This document shows, piece by piece, positions 55,857 through 64,000 of a DNA stretch of 64,000 bases. The notes under the pieces are model-generated. The model did not search any database, had not been told where the DNA came from, and saw only the letters and a program-made list of their open reading frames with translations. How positions within the stretch are numbered: position 1 is the first letter of the stretch; each line of letters begins with the position of its first letter. The position numbers and the translations under genes are program-made. This stretch comes from Echinicola shivajiensis. Its GTDB lineage: Bacteria > Bacteroidota > Bacteroidia > Cytophagales > Cyclobacteriaceae. The stretch is taken from positions 558,001 to 622,000 of the forward strand of contig NZ_JAHHZM010000001.1 of NCBI RefSeq assembly GCF_018642165.1. Reading direction: 5' to 3'.

Positions 55857-56573
55857 ATGAAAAAAGTACTTCTAATATTAACCATTTTACTAACTGGTTT
55901 TTCGGTCAGTCAAGCACAAATAGTAAATAACCCCAACACTATTCAGGTGACTGGAAAAAGTGAAATCAGTATCAAACCCGATCAGGCGATCATTTCCATT
56001 AGTGTTGAGAAAATCGCCATGGCTGCATCTGAAGCTGCTGCTGCCTTGAACAAAAAAACAAGTGAAATCGAAAAACTGGTCAATTCAAGTAGACTTTCTG
56101 ACTTCGAATTCTCCACCAGCCAATACAGAATAAACCAAAACAGAATTTATCGTCAAGGGAGTTCAAAGGACAGTGGCTATGTAGCCACTCAAAACATCAA
56201 AATTGAACTGAGCTCTCCAGATAAGGATTTGGTTTCCTTAGTTGATCGCCTGAACAAAAGTGAAGAAATAATGTTTCATGTTTCCTTTACTGTATCTGAA
56301 GAAATGCAGAAAAAGTACGAAAAGGAACTCCTCACCACTGCCCTTGCGGATGCAAAGGAAAAGGCTAACCTGATTGCAAACACATTGGATATCAAGGATG
56401 TAAAAGTTTTCAAAGTCGATTATAGTTCCCAGCAGAGCTTCCCCCCAAGGCCTGTACAAATGGAATATATGAAGGCCCAAATCAGAGGTGCAGATGCTGC
56501 CCCCCCTACATTCTCTCCTGAAGAACAAAAACTCACCGATGAAGTGCTGGTGATTTTTAGCTTCACCAGGTGA
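55857..56573 (+). CDS. SIMPL-domain (DUF541) periplasmic protein
   Basis: 238 residues. Signal peptide to FSVSQAQ (~20), then a single SIMPL/DUF541 domain: TIQVTGKSEISIKPDQAIIS start, KEKANLIANTLDIKDVKVFK mid, and a C-terminal strand VLVIFSF. The family forms ring-like oligomers in other bacteria with a loose link to oxidative or envelope stress; function here unknown. Confidence 0.9.
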   Translation: MKKVLLILTILLTGFSVSQAQIVNNPNTIQVTGKSEISIKPDQAIISISVEKIAMAASEAAAALNKKTSEIEKLVNSSRLSDFEFSTSQYRINQNRIYRQGSSKDSGYVATQNIKIELSSPDKDLVSLVDRLNKSEEIMFHVSFTVSEEMQKKYEKELLTTALADAKEKANLIANTLDIKDVKVFKVDYSSQQSFPPRPVQMEYMKAQIRGADAAPPTFSPEEQKLTDEVLVIFSFTR

Positions 56574-56581
56574 TATAAATC

Positions 56582-56616
56582 AAAAAGGAGCTGGCCTTAC
56601 CGACCAGCTCCTTTTT
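56582..56616. terminator. Bidirectional terminator between SIMPL gene and the sensor operon
   Basis: The stem AAAAAGGAGCTGG / CCAGCTCCTTTTT lies between the two convergent units. Confidence 0.9.
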
Positions 56617-56634
56617 CTTTCCTTTATGATTTGG

Positions 56635-57717
56635 CTATAAAGAAGGAATGGTAATCTTGAAGGAAGTACCACCACCAACAGCGGAATTCAATTCTATATC
56701 TCCCTCTAACTGTTCAACTGATTCCTTTACCATATATAAACCTATTCCAGCCCCAACATTCTTTTGCGTAGCCCTATGAAATAGTTCAAACACTTCTTTT
56801 TGATACTTTTCATCTATACCGATACCATTGTCAGACACCTCTATTATTGCATTTCCTCCCTGGACTTGAACATCCACCTTGATGAACTTGTCGGGGTTAC
56901 CTTCCTGTTGGAATTTGTATGCATTGCTGAAAAGGTTATTAAAGATCACTCTAAGCTTTGCCTCATCAGAATCAAATTTCTCTTCTTGGTTGACATTCAC
57001 TTCTAGTTGAATATCGCTGAGATCCCATTTATTATTATATGCTTCGCACTGCTGTCCCAACAACTCATTGAAATCAATGGAAGTTATTACATTGTCAATT
57101 TTGGTAGAGCGATAAAAGTCGAGCATTTTATATATAAAATCATCCAGTTTAAAGGTAGCTGAATCAATCATTTCAAAATACTCCAATATTCTATTGTCAG
57201 TACATTCCATTTTAGCCAATTTGGAAACACCTGAAATACTCATCAATGGGCCTCTGAGCTCATGAGACAAACTATAAACAAATTGGTTCATCTCAGAATG
57301 CATTTTCTTCAAGCGCTGGTTTTTCTCCTTGAGTTCCTTTCTGGTAAAATAAATATCTGCAGCATTTTTAATAGCGTTTTTTATCTGCTCTATATTCCAT
57401 GGCTTATCAATAAACCTATATACCTCACCTTTATTGATAGCATCAATTACACTGGCAATATCAGAATATCCCGTCAATAAAATTCGGATTGGGTCTGGCT
57501 TTATTTTTACCAGTTTCTCAAAAAATTCCACCCCGGTCATTCCAGGCATTCTCTGGTCAGCTATAACTACATGTACCTCATTATTCTGGGCCAACTCTAA
57601 GCCCTCTTCGGCATTCAGAGCAGTATATATCTTAAAATCTCTTCTTAAACTGGCTTTGAAAGAGTGTAGGTTATTGTCCTCGTCATCTAAATATAAAACA
57701 TGAATCTTACTGCTCAT
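56635..57717 (-). CDS. Receiver-histidine kinase protein
   Basis: 360 residues: receiver (1-125, D54 in VVIADQRMP, K105 in DKPW), then a DHp helix with H152 in YSLSHELRGPLMSISG, and a HATPase (~220-360) with VIFNNLFSNAYKFQ (N box) and DNGIGI/GAGIGLYMV (G boxes). There is no sensory or membrane segment, so it is cytosolic, and phosphorylation of its receiver probably sets the activity of its kinase part. Last gene of the four-gene operon; its start overlaps the 7TMR kinase end by 11 bp. Confidence 0.92.
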   Translation of the reverse strand: MSSKIHVLYLDDEDNNLHSFKASLRRDFKIYTALNAEEGLELAQNNEVHVVIADQRMPGMTGVEFFEKLVKIKPDPIRILLTGYSDIASVIDAINKGEVYRFIDKPWNIEQIKNAIKNAADIYFTRKELKEKNQRLKKMHSEMNQFVYSLSHELRGPLMSISGVSKLAKMECTDNRILEYFEMIDSATFKLDDFIYKMLDFYRSTKIDNVITSIDFNELLGQQCEAYNNKWDLSDIQLEVNVNQEEKFDSDEAKLRVIFNNLFSNAYKFQQEGNPDKFIKVDVQVQGGNAIIEVSDNGIGIDEKYQKEVFELFHRATQKNVGAGIGLYMVKESVEQLEGDIELNSAVGGGTSFKITIPSL

Positions 57718-59833
57718 TTTTAGGTGTTTTTTGATATACAGGTAACTTAATTACAAACTTAGTTCCTTTTCCAGGGGAGGTAAAAACATCTAATTTACCA
57801 CGGTGGTTCTCGATTATCTTATAAACAATAGATAAACCCAAACCAGTACCTTTCCCTACGGCCTTTGTTGTAAAAAATGGTTCAAAAATTCTTTCTCGGA
57901 CATGTTCTGGCATTCCAGGACCATTATCCTCTATTTCTAATGTTACTTCCCCGTTTTGGGACATTGTTTTTATTAAAATTCCAGGTGCAGAGTTTTCACT
58001 CCCTTGCTCACCCAAAGCTTGAATTGCATTACTGATAATATTCATAAATACTTGGTTCATTTTACCTGCCAAGCATTCGACCATAGGGATATTGCCATAA
58101 TCCTTTTTTACCTCAATTTTCCCCATGGTGCTATTTAATAAAACCAAGGTACTGTTGATCCCATCATGTAGATCTACCTTCTTGACATCCTGCTCATCCA
58201 CCCTGGAGAACAACCTTAGCCCTTTTACAATTTCAACTGTCCTCTTCGCTCCATCTTCCATCCCCTTCAAAAGCAAGGCTACCTCTTCAATCAAGTAATC
58301 AAACTCAAGATCTTCTTCCAGTTCCTGCAGTTCTTCTTTGGTCTCTTCTTTAAATTCAGTTTTTCCCTTCTCCCTATACGCCTCCACTATCTCCATAATG
58401 TCTTTTATATCCCTTTTCAAAGGCGATATATTGGAGCTCACAAAGTTGATCGGGTTATTGATCTCATGCGCAATTCCGGCAGTCAATTGCCCAAGAGATG
58501 CCATCTTTTCCTGATTCACCAATTGGGTTTGTGTATTTTGAAGATTGCTTAGCGTTCTTTCTAACTCTTCAGTTCTCAATTTAACTTTTTCTTCCAAAAT
58601 AACATTCTGTTCCTTTATTAACCTTTCATTTTCTTTTATCGCGTTAAGGGTTTTATGCTGTTCTTCTTCCTTCTCCACCTTTAGTACATTGATTTTATCA
58701 GCCAAGGCTAATGAAAGCAAAATCACTTCTAATACTGACCCCACAGGCATAACGTAAGCGGAAAACATATTATAGGGTATCAGCCCCATATCCCTGATAA
58801 CGAAAAGGAAAATCCCCAACATAAAGAATGACCAAGCCAATAAGTAATACCTTGCAGGCCTATACCCTTCTCTATTCACCTGAATACCAATCAACAAAAT
58901 ATACCAGACAATAATAGATTGGGTAAAAATCAGGATATTATAACTCAAGGTTTGATGACCTATAATCGCCGTAAGAACGACTATGGGATATATCACAAAA
59001 AAGACCCTTAAGCCTTTATCAAGCTTCGGAACAAACTTTTTCGTATTGAGAAACTCTTTAAGGAAAAGTATGCCCACAATACTGACTGCGGACGAGAACA
59101 GCATATTTGCCCTGGAATTAATCCAATCCCATTCAGGCCATAAAATTTGCTGAGTATATCCCATGATTGATGACTGGGCCAGCCATACAAATACGGTGTG
59201 GAACACATATAGCAGATAAGCTTTGTCTCTCAATGAAAAGTAAAGGAATAGATTGTAAAAGAGCAAGCCAATAAAAATTCCGGAAAACACCCCGAAATAA
59301 ACGTCTTCTCTTTTTACTTCTTTCAAAACTTCAATTTCCGGCATTATTTTCATTGGTAACACCTTCTTCTCAAAGCTTTTCACCTTTAAGTAGATCGCAT
59401 ATTCTATATTTGTCTCTAGTTTTAATGGAAGTATATAACCTGAAGAGGAATGGTCATTTACCTTATCCCGGAATGATCTTCCCCTAATTCCCTTATCGAT
59501 CAATTCTCCAGACTCAAACAGGTAATACTCTATTTCATCCAAAGTAGGATTGTCCATCACTAAAAATTGTTCTGGCCTATTATCCTGATTGATAACATGG
59601 AATTTTATCCAAACGACATCATTATTAACGCCAAAATTAGGAGCAAAACCTTCTTTCTGCTTAAATCCATCATATTGGATCAGTTGATCAATTCCAGGAT
59701 TTTCCTGTTCAGAAAACTCTTGATAATAAATTGTATTTATCTTGGTATTCTCTGAATTGATCAAATTAATATCTTGACCAGGATCTACTAAACTGAGCAA
59801 AAGGGCTAAAACAAGCCCAAAAACACCTGACAT
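57707..59833 (-). CDS. 7TMR-DISM sensor histidine kinase
   Basis: 708 residues. A signal/anchor at 1-17, an extracellular 7TMR-DISMED2 sensory domain (~30-160), seven membrane segments (~180-385), a coiled coil (~390-440), a DHp domain with H456 in [15 protein letters not shown], and a HATPase ([21 protein letters not shown]). DISMED2 domains have a carbohydrate-binding-like fold that may detect an outside ligand. There is no receiver of its own; the receiver-kinase encoded next, with an 11-bp overlap, is the likely partner. Third gene of the Rv1355c operon. Confidence 0.94.
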   Translation of the reverse strand: MSGVFGLVLALLLSLVDPGQDINLINSENTKINTIYYQEFSEQENPGIDQLIQYDGFKQKEGFAPNFGVNNDVVWIKFHVINQDNRPEQFLVMDNPTLDEIEYYLFESGELIDKGIRGRSFRDKVNDHSSSGYILPLKLETNIEYAIYLKVKSFEKKVLPMKIMPEIEVLKEVKREDVYFGVFSGIFIGLLFYNLFLYFSLRDKAYLLYVFHTVFVWLAQSSIMGYTQQILWPEWDWINSRANMLFSSAVSIVGILFLKEFLNTKKFVPKLDKGLRVFFVIYPIVVLTAIIGHQTLSYNILIFTQSIIVWYILLIGIQVNREGYRPARYYLLAWSFFMLGIFLFVIRDMGLIPYNMFSAYVMPVGSVLEVILLSLALADKINVLKVEKEEEQHKTLNAIKENERLIKEQNVILEEKVKLRTEELERTLSNLQNTQTQLVNQEKMASLGQLTAGIAHEINNPINFVSSNISPLKRDIKDIMEIVEAYREKGKTEFKEETKEELQELEEDLEFDYLIEEVALLLKGMEDGAKRTVEIVKGLRLFSRVDEQDVKKVDLHDGINSTLVLLNSTMGKIEVKKDYGNIPMVECLAGKMNQVFMNIISNAIQALGEQGSENSAPGILIKTMSQNGEVTLEIEDNGPGMPEHVRERIFEPFFTTKAVGKGTGLGLSIVYKIIENHRGKLDVFTSPGKGTKFVIKLPVYQKTPKNEQ

Positions 59834-59844
59834 AGTTGATATAT

Positions 59845-60528
59845 TTATAATTCCAGTTCGTACTTAATATGCATTTCCCCACGGGCTGTAGAATACACTG
59901 ACTCACAATTCAATTCCCTTCTAAGCTTAAAAACTTCTTCCCTCTCTTCTTCAAGGGCTAACGGTAAATTAACCAAATCTTTAATTACCGCTGCAGTAGC
60001 CACCAAATCAATCTTTGGATAATTGAACTTCCCTGAATTCCCCACGCCCTCTTCAATTTCGAACCCTTTCTCCAAACAGGAACCCAATGTATGCTCAGCA
60101 CATAATGCCAACAGCGTCCCCATCTTAAGTTGCTCGGCCAATACTATTCCACAACGAATCAAAAATTTAATACCTATACCGTAACCGGCAATTGATCGGG
60201 AATTCCATAGTCCTCCAATTTCTCCTGTGACATTTTCCCTATACTTAGCCACCACACAATGTATACTCTTATCCACTTCAGCAATGGCTGTCTCCATGGG
60301 CAAAGGATAATCTTCATGGGCAAGATGTAGTCTCATTCCGCTCACTACTCTTTTCTCCTCAGCATCTATAACTACTATGACATATACGTTGGGGTTACTG
60401 ATCCAATCCCTTCTAGCTGAAGTTACTTTGGTCACTCCATATTCCTTAAGCACATTTCGGTGTCCTTCCAAAAACTCAAGGCATAGGTCCTCATTATCAA
60501 TTGCTCTGAATGCTTTAAATATAAACAT
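59845..60528 (-). CDS. GNAT-like acyltransferase paired with Rv1355c-family protein
   Basis: 227 residues, no signal peptide. The segment VSGMRLHLAHEDYPLPMETA then VTGEIGGLWNSRSIAGYGIG and IVLAEQLKMGTLLALCAEHT is arranged like the acyl-CoA-binding core of GNAT or autoinducer-synthase-like enzymes, but with no clear match to a named family. Its ATG follows the Rv1355c stop with one base between (TAAGATG), so the two proteins are translationally coupled. It may acylate the product or substrate of that enzyme. Activity is inferred. Confidence 0.7.
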   Translation of the reverse strand: MFIFKAFRAIDNEDLCLEFLEGHRNVLKEYGVTKVTSARRDWISNPNVYVIVVIDAEEKRVVSGMRLHLAHEDYPLPMETAIAEVDKSIHCVVAKYRENVTGEIGGLWNSRSIAGYGIGIKFLIRCGIVLAEQLKMGTLLALCAEHTLGSCLEKGFEIEEGVGNSGKFNYPKIDLVATAAVIKDLVNLPLALEEEREEVFKLRRELNCESVYSTARGEMHIKYELEL

Positions 60529-60529
60529 C

Positions 60530-62797
60530 TTATAAGAACGCTACTGTATCCAACACATCTCTCCTCAAAGACCTTATCGAAACATCAGAAGCAGTAGTAA
60601 GCCTAAACATAAACACTTCATTGGTATCAGGAGGTAATTGAAACACATCTCTTAATCTTTGATGTGCGTCTTTGATAATCTCTCCTTCTTCTAGGGAAAA
60701 ATGCTTTAATCCTTCTCTTTTTAATCGATGAAAGAAAAACAATGAAGCGGAAATCGGTTGAAAGGCCACATCATTTTTGTTAATATGGGTCCAAACCCGC
60801 TGCAAAACCCTTCCCCCATTAAGATAGGAATAGGGAGAAAAATCCTTTGCGGTTAGCAAACAAATGGCTGAAGAAGCATTAATCGTATCTTTGGACATTT
60901 CTTTTAAACCATCTCCCAATTTATTACTTTTCAAAAACGCTATTGCCTGCTTATCTCTCAATAATGTCAATGCAGCTACCCCTGTATTTTTGAGTTCCAA
61001 GGTTTCTATATCTATTCCATCCTTGGTCTCTAAAGTCTCTTTCTCTGTCCACCTTATTTCCCTCACGAAATCAGCATAGCCTATCGGATTCAATACCCGG
61101 ATCTTATCCATCACACCCAAGATCTCAATCAACTCACTAAATTGACTTCGGTCAGTCAATATCTCAAAACCATTGCCAGCATCTGTCGCAATATCCCTTA
61201 ACTCCTCTAATACTTCAGGCCGAATTTCCTTCCCCTGCTCAAGCTTTCGGTTGGTTACCCTCTTTTCAATATATGGATATAAATAATCAAATTCAGCGCT
61301 TTCCCCCTCTTCCTTATTTTCATTAAAAGTAATTTTGGCTATATAATCATCTCCAAATTCCAATTCATTGAAATGAATATTAACGCCTATTCCTTCATGA
61401 TGCGCTGACCAAACCAAATTTTCTAAAGCTGCACCTAAAGCTAGTAAGGTTCCGGTACCATTAAAATCCAATAAGGACTCACTTAAACTTTTGTCATAAA
61501 ATAGATGAAGCACTCCCTCTTTGTCATACACCCATTTCCAAGGTTGGCAATTTCCTCCAGAAGGAGCCAAATTGGCTTTCTTGACCAATTCTAAAACCGT
61601 GGACTTGCTGATTACTTTTTGGGAACTCAAACCACCTTCGGGAATAAATTGTTTTTTCCCATTGGGTCGAGCAGGAGTCTGATCAAGCTCATTAGGCTTT
61701 GCTTTTTTATACAAGACCTCATCAAAATCAAAATAATACCTACCAGAATCACTGAATTGATTCAAAAAGATCTTTCGCACCACATCTGCACAAACAGCCC
61801 CTCCATGTATCACTGAGCTGGCCAGTTGAGGCCAAGTACCAATCGACGTTCCTACCTCCATAAATGAAGCTTTCATTCTTGTAGACAAGGTTTCCATACC
61901 TATCATTTTCCCTATAAAAGGTACTTTTTCCTCATTTGACAAGCTGCTAAGCTCCTCGTATTTTAAATTCCCTGCTAGCCCATGTAACAAAGGTCGCTTA
62001 GGGTCTAAATCAAAACGTTCTACGTCAACCATTCCTCTATCAGAGGTATCCATTACCACGGGCACTCCTTTGGCCCTTGCCTTTTCTCTGGCCAAAATCT
62101 TAACATCGAGACTATCACATTCCTCCACCAACATATCCAACATTCCGCCCTTTTCAAAAAAGTCATCTATATTGGACTGGTTGACACCTTCTTCATATAT
62201 GGTCACTTTTAAGAAAGGATCAATCTCTGCTATTTCTCTGGAAACCATCCAAGCCTTTTTCACCCCTAAATTATACACCCCAGTCCTGATCCTATTCATA
62301 TTGCTTAATTCTAAGGTGTCAAAATCAGCTATTCTCAACTCTCCAAAGGACCTCTCCATTGCCAAACTCAGTGCCACACTTTGCCCAACTGACAAGCCTA
62401 CTACACCAATCTTTTTGGTGGACAATAAATCCTGTTCCTCCTTGGTGATTTTATACTGATTCCTGGAAGTTCGGACCATTATAAAGTCCTCTTGCTCCAA
62501 AGTCCTTATCAATTGCCTTCTCCAATGGTAGTAAACCCAACACCCATATGTATCCCTGGATTGACTTTCAAAAAATCCTTTCACCATCACCACAAGTTCA
62601 TCATCTTTTAAGTCATCTTTAGGATGCTTTATCTTAATCAATTCGGCCATTTGACCATCCAACTGATCAAATTTCTCCACCGTAGGATCTTTCTTTAACC
62701 GATCTAATAGCTGGATTTCCTCTTTACTTTTAGGCTCTGCAGGTAATATAATCGCCTCCCAATTGGGATTCGTTCCTTTTATATAATTCAAATCCAT
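60530..62797 (-). CDS. Rv1355c-family ThiF/E1-nitroreductase fusion protein
   Basis: 755 residues. After ~110 unassigned residues comes a ThiF/E1-like nucleotide domain (~125-340; KKIGVVGLSVGQSVALSLAM, then IADFDTLELSNMNRIRTG). A FMN-binding nitroreductase-like half follows (~400-740; NLAPSGGNCQPWKWVYD near the start). The same layout is known in mycobacterial Rv1355c, whose role is unresolved. The E1-like part lacks the CxxC zinc pairs of MoeB/ThiF, so classic sulfur-carrier activation is unlikely; adenylation plus redox chemistry on a small molecule or peptide, as in cyclodehydratase systems, is a reasonable inference. First gene of the operon. Confidence 0.88.
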   Translation of the reverse strand: MDLNYIKGTNPNWEAIILPAEPKSKEEIQLLDRLKKDPTVEKFDQLDGQMAELIKIKHPKDDLKDDELVVMVKGFFESQSRDTYGCWVYYHWRRQLIRTLEQEDFIMVRTSRNQYKITKEEQDLLSTKKIGVVGLSVGQSVALSLAMERSFGELRIADFDTLELSNMNRIRTGVYNLGVKKAWMVSREIAEIDPFLKVTIYEEGVNQSNIDDFFEKGGMLDMLVEECDSLDVKILAREKARAKGVPVVMDTSDRGMVDVERFDLDPKRPLLHGLAGNLKYEELSSLSNEEKVPFIGKMIGMETLSTRMKASFMEVGTSIGTWPQLASSVIHGGAVCADVVRKIFLNQFSDSGRYYFDFDEVLYKKAKPNELDQTPARPNGKKQFIPEGGLSSQKVISKSTVLELVKKANLAPSGGNCQPWKWVYDKEGVLHLFYDKSLSESLLDFNGTGTLLALGAALENLVWSAHHEGIGVNIHFNELEFGDDYIAKITFNENKEEGESAEFDYLYPYIEKRVTNRKLEQGKEIRPEVLEELRDIATDAGNGFEILTDRSQFSELIEILGVMDKIRVLNPIGYADFVREIRWTEKETLETKDGIDIETLELKNTGVAALTLLRDKQAIAFLKSNKLGDGLKEMSKDTINASSAICLLTAKDFSPYSYLNGGRVLQRVWTHINKNDVAFQPISASLFFFHRLKREGLKHFSLEEGEIIKDAHQRLRDVFQLPPDTNEVFMFRLTTASDVSIRSLRRDVLDTVAFL

Positions 62798-62922
62798 TTA
62801 TACCTTGGTGATATTTTTGATGACAAACGCAAGTAAAGTTACTTTATTGACATTGTAATTAAATGAAAAAACTAAAAAATCACTCGAAAAAACCCTGAAA
62901 TTTCCAAATAGATTTACTTAAA

Positions 62923-62961
62923 TTGAGTATAGATGACAGTTTTACATATATATTTGTAAAA
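62923..62961 (+). promoter_or_regulatory. Promoter and dyad upstream of the stand-alone receiver gene
   Basis: TTG (62923-62925), a 23-bp spacer, and an exact -7 box TATATTTG (62949-62956) read towards the receiver gene. A dyad TTTTACA-N8-TGTAAAA (62940-62961) covers the -7 box. The 17-mer ACATATATATTTGTAAA here also occurs at the DnaE-like promoter. Confidence 0.6.
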
Positions 62962-63041
62962 TAGTACGAGAAAGAGATTTTATTTATATTTAAACATCCG
63001 CATATCTCACCAAGGTAAGCATTGAATTCAAAGATTAGCAC

Positions 63042-63515
63042 ATGACTGAATCGACAAAAGAAAAAATACGAATTCTTTATGTAGATGATGAAGAGAACAA
63101 TCTTCAAGCATTTAAAGCTACTTTTAGACGTGAGTACAAAGTTCACCTTGCAATTTCAGCTGAGGAAGGAAGAAATATTTTAAAAACCAAGGAAATCGAC
63201 CTTATCATTACGGACCAAAGAATGCCGGAAGAAACAGGTGTTGAATTCTTGGAATCCATTATCCCAAATTACCCTGATCCTATAAGAATATTATTAACGG
63301 GTTATACCGATATTCAAGCGGTAATTGACGCCATCAATAAAGGACAGGTATACCATTACCTAACCAAGCCTTGGGAAGAAGATTATATGAAAACAGTAAT
63401 CAAAAATGCTTTTGAAGTTTTCTCCCTCCGAAAGGAAAACAAAAAACTCACCGATGACCTGATCAAGGCCAACGAACAATTGGAATTCCTTTTACGTCAA
63501 AAATTGCTTTCTTAG
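63042..63515 (+). CDS. Stand-alone response regulator (receiver plus coiled coil)
   Basis: 157 residues: receiver (1-130) with D15/D16, phosphoacceptor D58 in LIITDQRMPEETG, and K in TKPWEED; then a short coiled-coil tail (~130-157) and no output domain. The receiver is strikingly like that of the receiver-kinase at 56635 (YVDDEENNLQAFKATFRREY versus YLDDEDNNLHSFKASLRRDF). The two probably arose by duplication and flank the Rv1355c operon. Divergent from that operon. Its TAG overlaps the convergent ald stop. Confidence 0.9.
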   Translation: MTESTKEKIRILYVDDEENNLQAFKATFRREYKVHLAISAEEGRNILKTKEIDLIITDQRMPEETGVEFLESIIPNYPDPIRILLTGYTDIQAVIDAINKGQVYHYLTKPWEEDYMKTVIKNAFEVFSLRKENKKLTDDLIKANEQLEFLLRQKLLS

Positions 63516-64000
63516 TATCTCGCGGCCAATAACAGCTGAAGCTCCTTATGGTTCATCTGGAACTTCCTGCCTAGATGGGCATTGGTTAAGCTCCCCCTAT
63601 AAGTGTACACCCCTTTCATAAACCATTTATAATTAAAGATCATTTCCTCAGCACCACCCAGATCTGCCATTTGTAAAAGAATGGGCGTAAAGATATTACT
63701 TAAGGAAACCGAAGCGGTTCTGGACACCCGGGAAGCTATATTCGGAACACAGTAATGAATGATATCATATAGATTATATACTGGTTTTTCATGGGTGGTC
63801 ATTCGGGAAGTCTCGATACAGCCTCCCTGGTCAATACTAACATCTATCAGCACACTACCAGGCATCATAGCAGCTACCATCTCTTCAGAAACCACTACTT
63901 TGGACCTTCCTTTTTCAGCCCTTAAAGCGCCAATCACTACATCTGCTTCCTTCAGTGCTTCACCCAAGGTAAAATTATCTATAGTTGAAGTATATACTTG
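63512..64000 (-). CDS. ald: Alanine dehydrogenase, C-terminal part (runs off window)
   Basis: The frame is open from base 64000 to the stop at 63512-63514 (163 codons). It holds the end of the NAD-binding domain (ALKEADVVIGALRAEKGRSK, VLIDVSIDQGGCIETSRMTT) and the C-terminal catalytic domain (YCVPNIASRVSRTASVSLSN). These match Ald, which interconverts alanine and pyruvate with NAD. The DQGG...T segment is diagnostic of the Ald/PNT family. The N-terminal ~240 residues lie beyond the window. Stop codons of this gene and the receiver gene overlap by 4 bp. Confidence 0.9.
   Translation of the reverse strand, partial: QVYTSTIDNFTLGEALKEADVVIGALRAEKGRSKVVVSEEMVAAMMPGSVLIDVSIDQGGCIETSRMTTHEKPVYNLYDIIHYCVPNIASRVSRTASVSLSNIFTPILLQMADLGGAEEMIFNYKWFMKGVYTYRGSLTNAHLGRKFQMNHKELQLLLAARY

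Noticed and set aside
62070-62459. 129-codon plus-strand frame
   Set aside because: Antisense to the Rv1355c-family gene, which is intact.

Overview
The window looks like a chromosomal segment of a marine-type member of the Bacteroidota, most likely family Cyclobacteriaceae (Cyclobacterium/Echinicola-like). This rests on low GC, Bacteroidota promoter boxes (TAnnTTTG, sometimes with TTTG about 20 bp upstream), scarce Shine-Dalgarno sequences, several TTG/GTG starts, and lineage-typical families: IPExxxVDY protein beside pyruvate kinase and acpP-fabF-rnc, DUF4407, DUF5995, DUF983, 7TMR-DISM kinases, PorQ-like outer-membrane proteins, Tat-exported Gfo/Idh/MocA oxidoreductases and Rv1355c-family proteins. 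The species is inferred, not proven. I see no rRNA, tRNA, CRISPR array or intact insertion sequence.

Layout. 1-1498: the 5' part of a large exported Ig/cadherin-like repeat protein on the minus strand, running off the left edge. 2.5-9 kb: pfkA, miaA, two response-regulator genes, a PhnP-like metallo-hydrolase and an NFACT/RqcH-like protein. 8.6-16.2 kb: core metabolism (pyk, IPExxxVDY gene, acpP, fabF, rnc, nadE, lgt, yidD). 16.3-28.6 kb: outer-membrane proteins, mscL, oligopeptidase B, a phosphopantetheinyl transferase, metG and an MFS transporter. 28.7-34.7 kb: a sulfur-handling cluster of two YeeE/YedE transporters, a CstB-like persulfide dioxygenase/rhodanese, a TauE/SafE exporter, a universal stress protein and a Cys-bearing Crp-type regulator. 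Two promoters in this cluster carry Crp-like palindromes at identical spacing to their -7 boxes.

35-50 kb: accessory and carbohydrate functions, including two Tat-signal oxidoreductases, SGNH hydrolase, a SAM-riboswitch-controlled sulfhydrylase with a His-rich leader ORF, a lipoprotein serpin, a GH20 hexosaminidase, DinB-like, DAG-kinase-like and App1-like proteins, and a BCCT transporter. 50.9-53.9 kb: a second, non-replicative-type DnaE polymerase with a palindrome over its promoter. 53.9-56.6 kb: acyltransferase, pyrophosphatase and SIMPL protein.

56.6-64 kb: the most intriguing locus. A tight four-gene minus-strand operon encodes an Rv1355c-like ThiF/E1-nitroreductase fusion, a GNAT-like acyltransferase, a 7TMR-DISM sensor kinase and a receiver-kinase protein. 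A divergent gene encodes a stand-alone receiver closely resembling that of the last operon gene. The set looks like enzymes making or modifying a small molecule, packaged with the signalling proteins that could respond to it. The window ends inside an alanine dehydrogenase gene.
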